Source of the DNA: Cetobacterium sp. 2A | Lineage (GTDB): Bacteria; Fusobacteriota; Fusobacteriia; Fusobacteriales; Fusobacteriaceae | DNA length: 64,000 bases | Assembly (NCBI RefSeq): GCF_014250685.1 | Contig: NZ_JACFAJ010000006.1 | Coordinates: 124,001 to 188,000, forward strand | Direction: 5' to 3' | Part shown: positions 52,994 to 62,222 of the stretch, piece after piece | Numbering within the stretch: position 1 is the first letter of the stretch | Layout: each line of letters opens with the position of its first letter | Position numbers and translations under genes: made by a program | Notes under the pieces: model-generated | Seen by the model: only the letters and a program-made list of their open reading frames with translations | The model's database searches: none | Told to the model about the DNA's origin: nothing

Positions 52994-54835
52994 ATGTTTC
53001 GATATTTTATTTATATATTATTACTTTTAAATCTAAATTATACTGTTTTCACTTATAACATTGATGATTACATACTTTTTGATAAAGCTAAAGAAACCTA
53101 TTTTCTACATGAAAATACTAAAGCTGAAATTGAATTTGATAAATATATGAGAGTATTTCCAAACTCTTTTCCATTAACAAGTGAATATGCTAATTTTTTT
53201 ATAGGAATGAACTACTATCAATTAAATAATTTAGATAAAGGAATATTTTTTCTAGAAAAAGCTGTATATATTCCAAATGATTTTTATGAAAAAAATAGAA
53301 GAAAAAGTAACTTTTTTCAATACCAAAGGGATTTTTTTCTAGGACAACTCTATCTTAAAAAACAAAACTTTTCTAAAGCTGAGGAACACTATAAAAATCT
53401 TATACTTGATTATTATTCTCAACCTTTAGAATTTTACGAAAAAAAAGCATTAAAAATTCTAGCGGATTTCAATCCATACTATAACTTGATTTATGAAATT
53501 AAATATGAAAATAATTTATCTCAATTAGATAAAATTTCTAATGAAGATTTAGAGAAAATTGGTAACTTTTTTATAACAAAGAAAGACTTTAAACACAGCG
53601 AATTAATCTATGAACATCTTCTTAAAAAATCTAAAATACAAAATAATACTCTGTATTATAAGTACTTTTTATCTCTATTTGAAGAAAAAAAATATAGTTC
53701 AATTATAAAACAAACTTCTGGTATGAAACTTGACAATGGATTATTTTTCATAAGAGGTAAAAGCTTCGAAGCCCTGAAAGATTATTCGAGAGCTCTTTAT
53801 AATTTTTCAGAAATTAAATATGGGATTTACTATAATTCAGCTATTATTTCAAAAGCAAATATATTCTATCTACTTGGACAATATAAAGATGTTATTCTTC
53901 TTCTCAATCCACTTTCAAGTAGAGATTTTGACTTAGATGTTTTACTTATAAACTCATACATAAATTTAAAAAATAAAAAACTTTTTTTAGAAAAATCAAA
54001 AATTTTTATAACAAAATATCCATACACCTATGAAAGTGGAATCTATAGTTTGATAAGTGATAGATTAAAATCAAAAATTGAAAATCCTTGGAGTATATCT
54101 GATTATCATTCTTTTTACTTGATTAATCTTATCGTCAATAATTATACTACTAACCTTCCACCTTATAAAAAGCTTTCAAATTCAGAGCAATATAATGCTC
54201 AAATTGATGGTCTATTTCAAATAGCTTCTTTAAAAGATAGCCAGCTCCTATCTTTAGCTATTGAAAATAGCAGATTTTCAAATAGCGATAATAATATCAA
54301 CAAAGAAATAGTTATTACTAAATTATTTGAAGCCGGAGAATTTTACAATCTAGCTCTTAAAAATTCTGAAAATTTTAAGAATAATTTTTATAAATATTCC
54401 GATTTAATATTTTTTCTTTTTCCAAAATACTATGAAGACTTAATCAATAAGGTTTCTAAAAAATATGATGTCCCTAAAAACATTATCTATGCTACAATAC
54501 TAACTTATAGTAAATTTAATTCGGGATATATCTCTCCATCTCACGAAGTTGGTCTTTTAAAAATACCGTTGAATCTCTACAATATAAAAATTCTTACTGA
54601 TCCAGAGAAAAATTTAGAAATAGGTATGAAAAAGATGAGTGAAATTTATAAAAAAAATAACAGTAACAATTTAAAGACTCTTTTAGAATATTCAATAGAT
54701 TCTGAAAATTTCTCTACACTAATTTTTAATTATGATGGCGATTTAGATTTGGATAAAGTACAAAATTTAGATCTAAGAAAAAATATTCAACAACTTATGT
54801 ATAATTATACTTTTTATAACTCTCTTTACAAATAA
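52994..54835 (+). CDS. TPR plus degenerate lytic-transglycosylase-like (Slt) protein
   Basis: A 613-residue protein from an ATG at 52994; the frame is open further up but the hydrophobic signal MFRYFIYILLLLNLNYTVFTY starts here. Residues about 30-440 contain tetratricopeptide-like helices as in Slt70-type proteins (AKAEEHYKNLILDYY type units). The C-terminal segment about 475-600 aligns by eye with the Slt domain (KKYDVPKNIIYATILTYSKFN, then SHEVGLLKIP in place of GARGLMQ). The catalytic Glu of E-S-x-F is Tyr505 here. It is followed 17 bases later by recJ. Whether it has any lytic activity is doubtful. Confidence 0.68.
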   Translation: MFRYFIYILLLLNLNYTVFTYNIDDYILFDKAKETYFLHENTKAEIEFDKYMRVFPNSFPLTSEYANFFIGMNYYQLNNLDKGIFFLEKAVYIPNDFYEKNRRKSNFFQYQRDFFLGQLYLKKQNFSKAEEHYKNLILDYYSQPLEFYEKKALKILADFNPYYNLIYEIKYENNLSQLDKISNEDLEKIGNFFITKKDFKHSELIYEHLLKKSKIQNNTLYYKYFLSLFEEKKYSSIIKQTSGMKLDNGLFFIRGKSFEALKDYSRALYNFSEIKYGIYYNSAIISKANIFYLLGQYKDVILLLNPLSSRDFDLDVLLINSYINLKNKKLFLEKSKIFITKYPYTYESGIYSLISDRLKSKIENPWSISDYHSFYLINLIVNNYTTNLPPYKKLSNSEQYNAQIDGLFQIASLKDSQLLSLAIENSRFSNSDNNINKEIVITKLFEAGEFYNLALKNSENFKNNFYKYSDLIFFLFPKYYEDLINKVSKKYDVPKNIIYATILTYSKFNSGYISPSHEVGLLKIPLNLYNIKILTDPEKNLEIGMKKMSEIYKKNNSNNLKTLLEYSIDSENFSTLIFNYDGDLDLDKVQNLDLRKNIQQLMYNYTFYNSLYK

Positions 54836-54852
54836 TTTTGAAAGGAAATGAA

Positions 54853-57405
54853 ATGAGAAATACTAAATGGACATATAAATTTCAAGAAAATATTCAATCT
54901 GAATTAAACTTTGATAAAAACATTTTATCAATTTTAGCAAATAGAGGGATTACAACTTCCGAAGAAATAGAAATTTTTTTAAACGGGGATGAAACTAATC
55001 TTTTAAATCCTAATTCTTTTAAAGATGTGGATAAAACAGTAGATAGATTACTCTACGCTAAAGAAACGAATCAATCAGTTTGGATTTATGGAGATTATGA
55101 TGTTGATGGAATAACATCGGTATCTCTTTGCTACTTAGCCTTAAAAGAGATTGGAATAAATGTAAATTACTATATCCCTCTAAGAGATGAAGGATACGGT
55201 CTAAATGTTGATGCAATCACTCATATAAAAGAGCAGGGAGGAAACTTAATAATTTCAGTAGATTGTGGTATTTCATCTCACAAAGAAATAGAACATTGTA
55301 ACAATCTAGGCATGGATATAATAGTAACTGATCACCACGAGATAAACCACGGAATACCCAATGCTTTTGCTGTTATCAATCCAAAACGTGAAGATAACGA
55401 TAATGATTTTAAATATTTAGCTGGTGTTGGGACAGCTTTTATGGCTATTTTAGCTCTTTATAAAAAGCTTAATATTACAGAACAAGCTTATAAATATTTA
55501 GATATAGTGGCTATAGGAACTGTTGCTGATATAGTTCCATTAGTTGGAGATAATCGTACCCTTGTAAAAAAGGGATTACAGCTCTTAAAAAGCAGCAAAT
55601 GGATTGGCCTTAATATGCTCCTAAAAAGAATTTTTGAAGAACCTCTTTCTAAAAAATTTGATACATATGATATAGGATTTATAATCGCTCCTATTTTCAA
55701 TGCAGCTGGTAGATTAGAAGATGCTAAAATGGCAGTAGAACTTTTTGTTAATGACTCACATGTTGTTTGTGACAATCTTATCTATGACCTTATTAATAAA
55801 AATAGCGAAAGAAAAGAAATTCAAGAATCTATTTTAAATAGTGCACTAGAAACTATTGAAAGCAAAAGATTAGATTCTAAAAATGTAATAACTGTTGCTG
55901 ATAAAAATTTCCATCATGGAGTTATTGGAATTGTTGCATCTAAAATTGTAGATAAATTTTACAAACCAACTATAATAATGGAGATAAAACCTTCTGAAGG
56001 GATTGCTACAGCATCTTGTAGGAGTATTGAGGGGTTCAACATTATAGAGGCCTTAAACTCTATGAGTGAGCTTTTTATAAAGTATGGTGGCCATGCTGGT
56101 GCTGCTGGTTTTTCTATCCCTATAGATAATATTGAAAAATTTGATATAGCTATTAATGAGTATGCTGAAACAGTTTTAGAATCATCTGATTTTATTAAAC
56201 CTATAAAGATAGATTGTGAAATCCCTTTCTATAAGATATCGTACGATTTGTTAGATAAGATTTCGACTCTTGAACCATTTGGTTTTGGAAATCCTTCTCC
56301 ACTCTTTTCTATAACTAATTGTAATTTTAGTAATTTTAGAGCAATTGGAAAAGATAAAAACCATCTGATGATGAATCTTGAAAAAGACGGTATAGAGATA
56401 AAAAATTGTGTTTGGTTCAATAGCCAAGATATGTTTGAAGATATCGCAACCTTAAAAGAAATTGATGTTGCATTTAAATTAAAAATGGAAATTTATAAAG
56501 ATAGATATCAATATAAAATTTTTATAGATGACATAAAACCTTCGAATCATATAAATAACAAATTAAAAAATACCTTTTGTCTCTATGAGACTGTTTTTCC
56601 TTTAGAAACTATTTTCTATACTCGGAAAGTTTTAAATGATAAAAAATTATCAATTAACTTTACAAATAACGAGGTTACAATTGTTTCTGGAAGAGAAAAT
56701 GTTGGGTATTTAGATTCTCAAACACAGTTTTTATTAAAAAACTTAAAAGAAAATTTTAATACCAATTTTTCTGTTGAGGTAATTAAAATTATTCAAAAAG
56801 AAGAAAATTTCAATATTCATATTAAAATACATAAAGATATTAATTTTGTGTCTTATGCAATCAAAGAAGGAGATTTATTCAAAGATATCAAAAATTTCCT
56901 TATTGGAGATTTCAACTACAACTATATTCAAAAAAATGTTTTAGCCAATATCTTTAGAAAAAAAGTTAATACTCTTGCTATCATGGAAAAATCAAGAGGA
57001 ACCAGGACTTTAATAGAAACTATTGCACTTTATTATCAGTCAATTGGTAAAAAAGCTCTTCTAATTTCTCAAAAAGACTACTTCTGTAATTATATTAAAA
57101 TTTCGAAGACTTTTATTAAAGGATATGATTTTTATATCTTCCTAGACTGTTATGAAAATGAAGAGCTCGGTACAAATTCAGCTCTTATAATTTCAAAATC
57201 TATACTTAAGGTTAAAGGATTTGAGACTATTGTTGACTCTTACTCTATTCCTCAAAATATAAATATTGTTTCTGAATCAGAACTTTTTAATAAACAACAT
57301 ATATATAGTAAAAAGTTACCTTTTAACGATCGTTTTGAAATTTTAAAAAATCTAAATACTCTTTCTGAAATATATGGAACAGAGGATATAAAAGTTATAT
57401 TATAA
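54853..57405 (+). CDS. recJ: Single-strand DNA exonuclease RecJ with long C-terminal extension
   Basis: An 850-residue protein from the ATG at 54853 (AAGGAAATGA upstream). DHH motifs are clear: IYGDYDVDGITSVSL (motif I), VDCGISSHKEIE (II), VTDHHEI (III), VAIGTVADIVPLVGDNR (IV) and the DHHA1 GGHAGAAGFS. RecJ digests 5' single strands in repair. The core is about 570 residues; the C-terminal about 280 (570-850) are extra and include KSRGTRTLIETIALYYQ and YDFYIFLDCYENEE, which look like a degenerate helicase-like ATPase. A similar extension occurs in Firmicute RecJ. Confidence 0.9.
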   Translation: MRNTKWTYKFQENIQSELNFDKNILSILANRGITTSEEIEIFLNGDETNLLNPNSFKDVDKTVDRLLYAKETNQSVWIYGDYDVDGITSVSLCYLALKEIGINVNYYIPLRDEGYGLNVDAITHIKEQGGNLIISVDCGISSHKEIEHCNNLGMDIIVTDHHEINHGIPNAFAVINPKREDNDNDFKYLAGVGTAFMAILALYKKLNITEQAYKYLDIVAIGTVADIVPLVGDNRTLVKKGLQLLKSSKWIGLNMLLKRIFEEPLSKKFDTYDIGFIIAPIFNAAGRLEDAKMAVELFVNDSHVVCDNLIYDLINKNSERKEIQESILNSALETIESKRLDSKNVITVADKNFHHGVIGIVASKIVDKFYKPTIIMEIKPSEGIATASCRSIEGFNIIEALNSMSELFIKYGGHAGAAGFSIPIDNIEKFDIAINEYAETVLESSDFIKPIKIDCEIPFYKISYDLLDKISTLEPFGFGNPSPLFSITNCNFSNFRAIGKDKNHLMMNLEKDGIEIKNCVWFNSQDMFEDIATLKEIDVAFKLKMEIYKDRYQYKIFIDDIKPSNHINNKLKNTFCLYETVFPLETIFYTRKVLNDKKLSINFTNNEVTIVSGRENVGYLDSQTQFLLKNLKENFNTNFSVEVIKIIQKEENFNIHIKIHKDINFVSYAIKEGDLFKDIKNFLIGDFNYNYIQKNVLANIFRKKVNTLAIMEKSRGTRTLIETIALYYQSIGKKALLISQKDYFCNYIKISKTFIKGYDFYIFLDCYENEELGTNSALIISKSILKVKGFETIVDSYSIPQNINIVSESELFNKQHIYSKKLPFNDRFEILKNLNTLSEIYGTEDIKVIL

Positions 57406-57444
57406 ATAAAAATGGATGGCTCACTGAACCATCCATTTTTATTT
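57405..57444. terminator. Bidirectional terminator
   Basis: AATAAAAATGGATGG pairs with CCATCCATTTTTATT around a 9-base loop, between recJ and the convergent tetR gene. Confidence 0.88.
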
Positions 57445-58039
57445 ATTCTTGAGATATTTTTTTATGTCTATTTCTTTTTCTGTAGTTATCTATTCTTGTT
57501 AAGAGCATAGTTCCAGCTCCATTTAATAACTTTTCTTTTATAAAGTCATTACTTGGATCTTCAAAATACTCTGTAGCTATAAGAGTAGCAAATCCATGCC
57601 CATAAAACCAACATTCTAAAAATAATTCATTTTTAAATTCTGATGGTAGTCCCGAAAATCTTTCATCTTTAGACATCTCATCTTTCATTAAATCACGGAA
57701 TTCTTTTAAAACCGAATTATATGCTTTTTCTTTCAAAAAAATAGATTTAAAAAGTTGTTTTTCCTCACGTGCAAAAGCACAAAGTCCGATTCCACTATTT
57801 AAAAATATCATATCTGTTTCTTGCTTTTTAACATATTCTATAAATACTTCTTTAGCTCTACTTATAAGATCTTTTTTCAGTTCATCCATCGAACCGTAAC
57901 AACTATATATTGGGGCTGGAGAAGCATTTAAAGCCTTTGCTAGATTTCTAGCAGTTATCTCATCTAAGCCATGTTTTTCAAACATTTCAAACGCTTTTTT
58001 ATGTATCTGCTCCTTTGTAAATATAGCTTTTTTTGGCAT
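57443..58039 (-). CDS. TetR/AcrR-family transcriptional regulator
   Basis: A 198-residue protein. FTKEQIHKKAFEMFEKHGLDEITARNLAKALNASPAPIYSCYGSMDELKKDLI (about 7-59) is the TetR helix-turn-helix, and the rest is the ligand domain. GGAGG precedes the ATG. It follows a FadL-like gene by 27 bases and so is cotranscribed with it, making a self-regulated operon plausible; the ligand might be a fatty acid or hydrophobic compound imported by the porin. Confidence 0.85.
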   Translation of the reverse strand: MPKKAIFTKEQIHKKAFEMFEKHGLDEITARNLAKALNASPAPIYSCYGSMDELKKDLISRAKEVFIEYVKKQETDMIFLNSGIGLCAFAREEKQLFKSIFLKEKAYNSVLKEFRDLMKDEMSKDERFSGLPSEFKNELFLECWFYGHGFATLIATEYFEDPSNDFIKEKLLNGAGTMLLTRIDNYRKRNRHKKISQE

Positions 58040-58066
58040 TGCTACCTCCTAATATTTTTTAATTCA

Positions 58067-59386
58067 TTATATTTTCTTAGTAAATCCTAATCCTACACTT
58101 GATATTTTCTTTTTATAGTTTTGATTTTCTAAAGCTTTTCCAGGGTATTTTTCTGTAAAGTTTCCTTTTGCAGAATCATACCAATAGTGATTATATGAAA
58201 CTATCCATTCCATAGACTCATCCGGTCTATATTTAACTCCTGTTCCTGCCATAAATGAATCTAAAGCATATTCTACATCACTAAATGTGTCTTTATGAGC
58301 TCCTGTATCTGAATAGTTAGCTCCTATCATCCAGGCCCATTTTTTGTTTAACCAATACTCTGATCCTAGAGATACTTCCCAACCATTATCATACTCTATA
58401 TCATGATTTGGATTAGCCTTCTTATCAATTTTAGCAGATTCATTGAAATAGTAATTTCCACCAACAAATGTAGTCCATGAATCTGTCATTTTATAAGATG
58501 CTCCAAGCGCTAGTAAAGCTGGTAAATCTCTTCTAACTTTTCTTCCATCAGCATACTCCGGAAAGAAATCCGAAAACCCTAGCTCTTTTCCAAGTAACGA
58601 AGCCTTCTTTTCATCAGCATCAGCTTTAAAATTCATTCTTACTGTTGTATCATATCTCATTCCAATATTTAATCTCTCAGTTGCAGCATAGTTAAGACCA
58701 AACTGTCCTCCAAATCCCCAAGCTGTTCTTTCTGAATCTATTTCAGCTTCAATTGGTAAAGAATTTTCTTTTCCAAAAACAGTAGTATTTAATTCCGCAT
58801 TTAAATGTCCTTTTAGTAATCTACTTCCACGAACTACTCTACCAGCTAATGAAACTGAAACTTTATCATTTATATCCCACGCTCTACCTAAAGTAGACTG
58901 GATATACATATTAGATCCTTCAGCACTTGACCCTAAATCTTTAGCTCTAACTTTTGCAATACCTAAATCCATATTTATTACATCTTCTAAAACTCCAATT
59001 CCAGCAACTCCATCATCATACTTTAAGTCTCCGCCTCCACCAAGACCTCCAAATGTCCAAAACCATGTTCTCTCTTTATTTTTTGTATATAAAGCTAGAT
59101 TCGGTACAGGTGCACCTAGGTCAGCAGAATACTCTTTTCCTTTATATGTCATTGTTTCTTTTCCATACGCATACTGAATTCCAGCTCTTAAATATGTTCC
59201 ATCTTCCAGTCTCATAAGTCCGGCTGGATTGAAATATACTGATGTATTTCTATTGATTGCCCCTTGTTGTGCTGGATTTGCTCCATACTCAGGGGTATAG
59301 TTTTGTATATGATCTATTGAAGCTCCAAACGAGCTAATTCCCGTTACTAAAATTAATGCTGCTAAATAAAATTTTGTCTTACTCAT
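58067..59386 (-). CDS. FadL/OmpP1-family outer-membrane protein
   Basis: A 439-residue protein from the ATG at 59386 (GGAGGG 7 bases upstream), with a signal peptide ending SSFGA. Early NTSVYFNPAGLMRLEDG is the FadL NPAG motif. The rest alternates beta strands with Gly and aromatic residues and ends in Ile after strand SSVGLGFTKKI, as in outer-membrane barrels. It imports long-chain fatty acids or aromatics by family. The upstream frame to 59455 lacks a start site. Confidence 0.87.
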   Translation of the reverse strand: MSKTKFYLAALILVTGISSFGASIDHIQNYTPEYGANPAQQGAINRNTSVYFNPAGLMRLEDGTYLRAGIQYAYGKETMTYKGKEYSADLGAPVPNLALYTKNKERTWFWTFGGLGGGGDLKYDDGVAGIGVLEDVINMDLGIAKVRAKDLGSSAEGSNMYIQSTLGRAWDINDKVSVSLAGRVVRGSRLLKGHLNAELNTTVFGKENSLPIEAEIDSERTAWGFGGQFGLNYAATERLNIGMRYDTTVRMNFKADADEKKASLLGKELGFSDFFPEYADGRKVRRDLPALLALGASYKMTDSWTTFVGGNYYFNESAKIDKKANPNHDIEYDNGWEVSLGSEYWLNKKWAWMIGANYSDTGAHKDTFSDVEYALDSFMAGTGVKYRPDESMEWIVSYNHYWYDSAKGNFTEKYPGKALENQNYKKKISSVGLGFTKKI

Positions 59387-59420
59387 TATGTTTCTCCCTC
59401 CGATATTGCCACTAATAAAA

Positions 59421-59460
59421 TTACATTTGTTATTATTACTTATGTAATATAACATTTGTT
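59421..59460 (-). promoter_or_regulatory. Candidate operator: palindrome and two direct repeats before fadL-tetR
   Basis: ATTAC(TTAT)GTAAT at 59435-59448 has perfect 5-bp arms. ACATTTGTT occurs at 59423-59431 and 59452-59460. The block lies 35-75 bases before the FadL-like ATG, where a TetR-family operator would be expected. No assay evidence; inference only. Confidence 0.35.
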
Positions 59461-59515
59461 TTTTAAATTTTAATTAAGATTTTATTAATTTTTTTTAATA
59501 ATAGAGGAAGGTTGT

Positions 59516-60001
59516 TTAATTATTAATACAAAGTGTTTTTCTTAAATATTCAACGTAGATAAATTCTTCAAAACTTTCATCAGAAATCTTATCAAATTCC
59601 TTTTCAAAAGAATCCAGGAAAAAGGTATCACCCTTATAATCTTTTTTAATATATGAGACACAAATCTTATCAATATATTTCATGCACTGTCTATAAATTG
59701 TAGATCCTCCAATAATATATATATCTTTATTTATTATTTTTTTTGCAAACTCCAGCCCCTGTTCAATGGAATTACATACTACGGCATCTCCTGCTTTATA
59801 TCCCTTGTCACTACTTATTACTATATTGATTCTATTTGGAAGAGGTTTTCCTATACTTTCGTATGTTTTCCTTCCCATAATAACAACATTATTTATAGTT
59901 TTTTTCTTAAATAGAGATAGATCTTCCTTTACATCCCAAGGAATCTTTCCATCTAAACCAATAACTCTATCTTTAGTCATTGCAACTATTGCAATTATCA
60001 T
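59516..60001 (-). CDS. folA: Dihydrofolate reductase
   Basis: A 161-residue enzyme. IVAMTKDRVIGLDGKIPWDVKEDLSLFKK, VIMGRKTYESIGKPLPNRINIVIS and IYIIGGSTIYRQ are the DHFR landmarks (the substrate Asp is Asp27-like in the IPWDVKEDL region). It reduces dihydrofolate with NADPH. Its start overlaps trmL's stop (TAATG). Confidence 0.95.
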   Translation of the reverse strand: MIIAIVAMTKDRVIGLDGKIPWDVKEDLSLFKKKTINNVVIMGRKTYESIGKPLPNRINIVISSDKGYKAGDAVVCNSIEQGLEFAKKIINKDIYIIGGSTIYRQCMKYIDKICVSYIKKDYKGDTFFLDSFEKEFDKISDESFEEFIYVEYLRKTLCINN

Positions 60002-60462
60002 TATTCATCGCCAAAGTCAAAGTCATTTTGTCTTAAAGCTTCGTATAATACTATAGCTGCAGTATTTGAAAGATTCAATGATCTTCCCATTTTAATCATA
60101 GGAACAGTTATACAAGTTTCACTATTTTCTTTTAAAATATTTTCAGGTATACCCCTAGATTCTGGACCAAAAACTATAAAATCATCTTTTTTATACTGAA
60201 CATCACTATATCTATTCTTAGTTTTAGTTGTAGCAAAAAAGAAATTTGATTCTGGATATGCCTCTCTTAGCTCTTCATAGCTTTCCCATACCTTTAAATC
60301 AATTAACTTCCAGTAATCTAATCCTGATCTTTTTATTTGTTTTTCATCCAAAGAAAAACCTAATGGTTTTATTAAATGAAGTGTTGTATTTGTTAATACA
60401 CACGATCTCCCTATATTTCCAGTGTTGTAAGGAATTTCTGGGTTCATTAACACTAAATTCAT
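60001..60462 (-). CDS. trmL: tRNA (cytidine/uridine-34 2'-O)-methyltransferase
   Basis: A 153-residue SPOUT enzyme from the ATG at 60462 with AGGAGG before it. MNLVLMNPEIPYNTGNIGRSCVLTNTTLHLIKPLGF, VFGPESRGIPENIL and MGRSLNLSNTAAIVLYEALRQ are TrmL/CspR. It methylates the wobble base of some tRNA-Leu. The frame is open 55 codons further up, but that region is the promoter zone of the divergent MBL gene. Confidence 0.93.
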   Translation of the reverse strand: MNLVLMNPEIPYNTGNIGRSCVLTNTTLHLIKPLGFSLDEKQIKRSGLDYWKLIDLKVWESYEELREAYPESNFFFATTKTKNRYSDVQYKKDDFIVFGPESRGIPENILKENSETCITVPMIKMGRSLNLSNTAAIVLYEALRQNDFDFGDE

Positions 60463-60541
60463 ATTCTCCTCCTTCGTAATTTTATATACAGGAAATTTTA
60501 ACATAAATTTCATTTTTTTTCCTATTTTTTTCCTTTTATCT

Positions 60542-60570
60542 TTGATTTTTATTGTTAAAAATGGTATTTT
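60542..60570 (+). promoter_or_regulatory. Promoter for MBL-trxB-like pair
   Basis: TTGATT (60542-60547), 17-base spacer, TATTTT (60565-60570), about 35 bases before the ATG at 60605. Confidence 0.55.
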
Positions 60571-60604
60571 ATTAATAAGAATACAGAAGTTTTGGAGGAA
60601 TAAT

Positions 60605-61234
60605 ATGAACATAAAGAATTTTCCCATGGGATCATATTTGACAAATTGTTATCTTGTTTGGGATAAAGAGAAAAATGCTTCACTATTTGATTGCGGAGGA
60701 GAGAGAGGATTAGATTCTTTACTTGGATTTTTGAAACAAAATAATCTAAATTTAAAAAATCTTATTTTAACTCATGGACATGGCGATCATATAGGTGGAA
60801 TAAATAAATTAATTAACATTTTCCCTGAAATAAAAGTCTATATAGGTAAAGAAGATGCTCCATTTCTATCCAACTCAACTTTGAGTCTATCTCAGTTTAT
60901 TCAAGGATATGATTTTGTATTCGAAGGTGATTTTACAACTTTAAAAGAGGGAGATACAATTGCAGACTTTGAAGTTATCGATACTCCTGGACATACTATT
61001 GGTTCTAAATGCTTTTATAATAAAGAAAATAATTTAATGATTACTGGAGATACTCTTTTTAGAAGAAGTTATGGAAGATATGATTTACCGACAGGTAATT
61101 TTGACAATCTCCAAAAAAGTTTAAGAAAAATTTGTGAAAACTATCCACCTGAAACTATTGTTTATAATTCTCATACGGATTCAACAACTTTAGGTGAAGA
61201 AAAATTATTTTTAAAATCTGAAGGTATCATTTAA
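60605..61234 (+). CDS. Metallo-beta-lactamase-fold hydrolase (glyoxalase II-like)
   Basis: A 209-residue protein from ATG 60605 (GGAGG upstream). The zinc site is THGHGDHIGG, HTIGSKCFYNKENNLMITGDTLF has the third His and the bridging Asp, and NSHTD the last His. It resembles the short YcbL/hydroxyacylglutathione hydrolase group. The thioester substrate is unknown. It is 16 bases before the TrxR-like gene. Confidence 0.85.
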   Translation: MNIKNFPMGSYLTNCYLVWDKEKNASLFDCGGERGLDSLLGFLKQNNLNLKNLILTHGHGDHIGGINKLINIFPEIKVYIGKEDAPFLSNSTLSLSQFIQGYDFVFEGDFTTLKEGDTIADFEVIDTPGHTIGSKCFYNKENNLMITGDTLFRRSYGRYDLPTGNFDNLQKSLRKICENYPPETIVYNSHTDSTTLGEEKLFLKSEGII

Positions 61235-61250
61235 ATTTAGGAGGACTACT

Positions 61251-62168
61251 ATGGAAAATATTTATGATGTTATAATTTTAGGTGCTGGTCCAGCTGGACT
61301 TGCCGCTGCTTTATATACTGGAAGAGCTAATTTAAAAGTTTTGGTTCTTGAAAAGCCTCATATTGGGAGTTTACTTATGGCTCATAAGATAGATAATTAC
61401 CCAGGACACGAGGGTCTTACAGGACATAATTTACAACAACTTATGAAAAATCAAGTTGCAAAGTACAATGTCCAATTTAAAGAATGTACTTTTTTAGGGT
61501 TTGATATTTTTACTGAACCTAAAATTGTTAAAACTGATATTGAGAATTTCAAAGCTAAATCTATCATTATCGCTACTGGATGGTCTAAAAATTCAAGCTC
61601 TAAAGTTCCTGGTGAACAAGAATTTCTAGGAAAAGGAGTGTCTTACTGTGCAACTTGTGATGGAGCTTTTACAAGAAATTTAACTGTTTCACTTTTTGGA
61701 AAAGGTGAAGAAGTAGCTGAAGAAGCACTTTTCTTAACAAGATATGCAAAAGAAATTTTAATTTTTGTTAATGATAACAAATTAAATTGTGACCCTTCAA
61801 TTCTTTCGGCACTTGAAACTAATGAAAAGGTTAAAATTATAACTAATTCAAATCTAAAAAAAATATCTGGAAGCGAATATGTAGAGAGCGTTGAGGTTGA
61901 AGTTAATGGTGAAATAAAAGATTATAAAACTGATTATACTTTCCTTTACTTAGGTACTAAAAATCCAACTGAACTATTTGGTGAGGTAGCAGAGCTAGAT
62001 GCTCAAGGATATTTAAAAACAGATGACCATATGAGAACTAAAATACCTGGAGTTTATGCAGCTGGAGATGTTCGTTCTAAAGTTGTTAGACAAGTTACAA
62101 CAGCAACAGCTGATGGAACAATTGCAGGAATGGATGCTATTAAATACGTACTTACGCTAAAAAAATAA
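61251..62168 (+). CDS. Thioredoxin-reductase-like flavoprotein lacking canonical NADPH motifs
   Basis: A 305-residue protein. FAD motif GAGPAG (11-16), redox pair CATC (133-136) and the AGDVRSKVVRQVTTATADGT C-terminal FAD segment are those of TrxB. The NADPH region differs: the second loop is GKGEEVAEEA (150-159) instead of GGGxSAxEEA, and the HRRxxxR phosphate-binding motif is absent (IFVNDNKLN at 171-179). Ferredoxin-dependent flavin thioredoxin reductases in clostridia show the same losses. AGGAGG precedes the ATG. Confidence 0.85.
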   Translation: MENIYDVIILGAGPAGLAAALYTGRANLKVLVLEKPHIGSLLMAHKIDNYPGHEGLTGHNLQQLMKNQVAKYNVQFKECTFLGFDIFTEPKIVKTDIENFKAKSIIIATGWSKNSSSKVPGEQEFLGKGVSYCATCDGAFTRNLTVSLFGKGEEVAEEALFLTRYAKEILIFVNDNKLNCDPSILSALETNEKVKIITNSNLKKISGSEYVESVEVEVNGEIKDYKTDYTFLYLGTKNPTELFGEVAELDAQGYLKTDDHMRTKIPGVYAAGDVRSKVVRQVTTATADGTIAGMDAIKYVLTLKK

Positions 62169-62173
62169 TTAAA

Positions 62174-62222
62174 AAAATCTGTAGAACAGGCTTTTAATTT
62201 TTATGCCTATTCTGCAGATTTT
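62174..62222. terminator. Bidirectional terminator
   Basis: AAAATCTGTAGAACAGGC pairs with GCCTATTCTGCAGATTTT (a few G-T pairs) between trxB-like and the sigma-factor gene. Confidence 0.85.
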
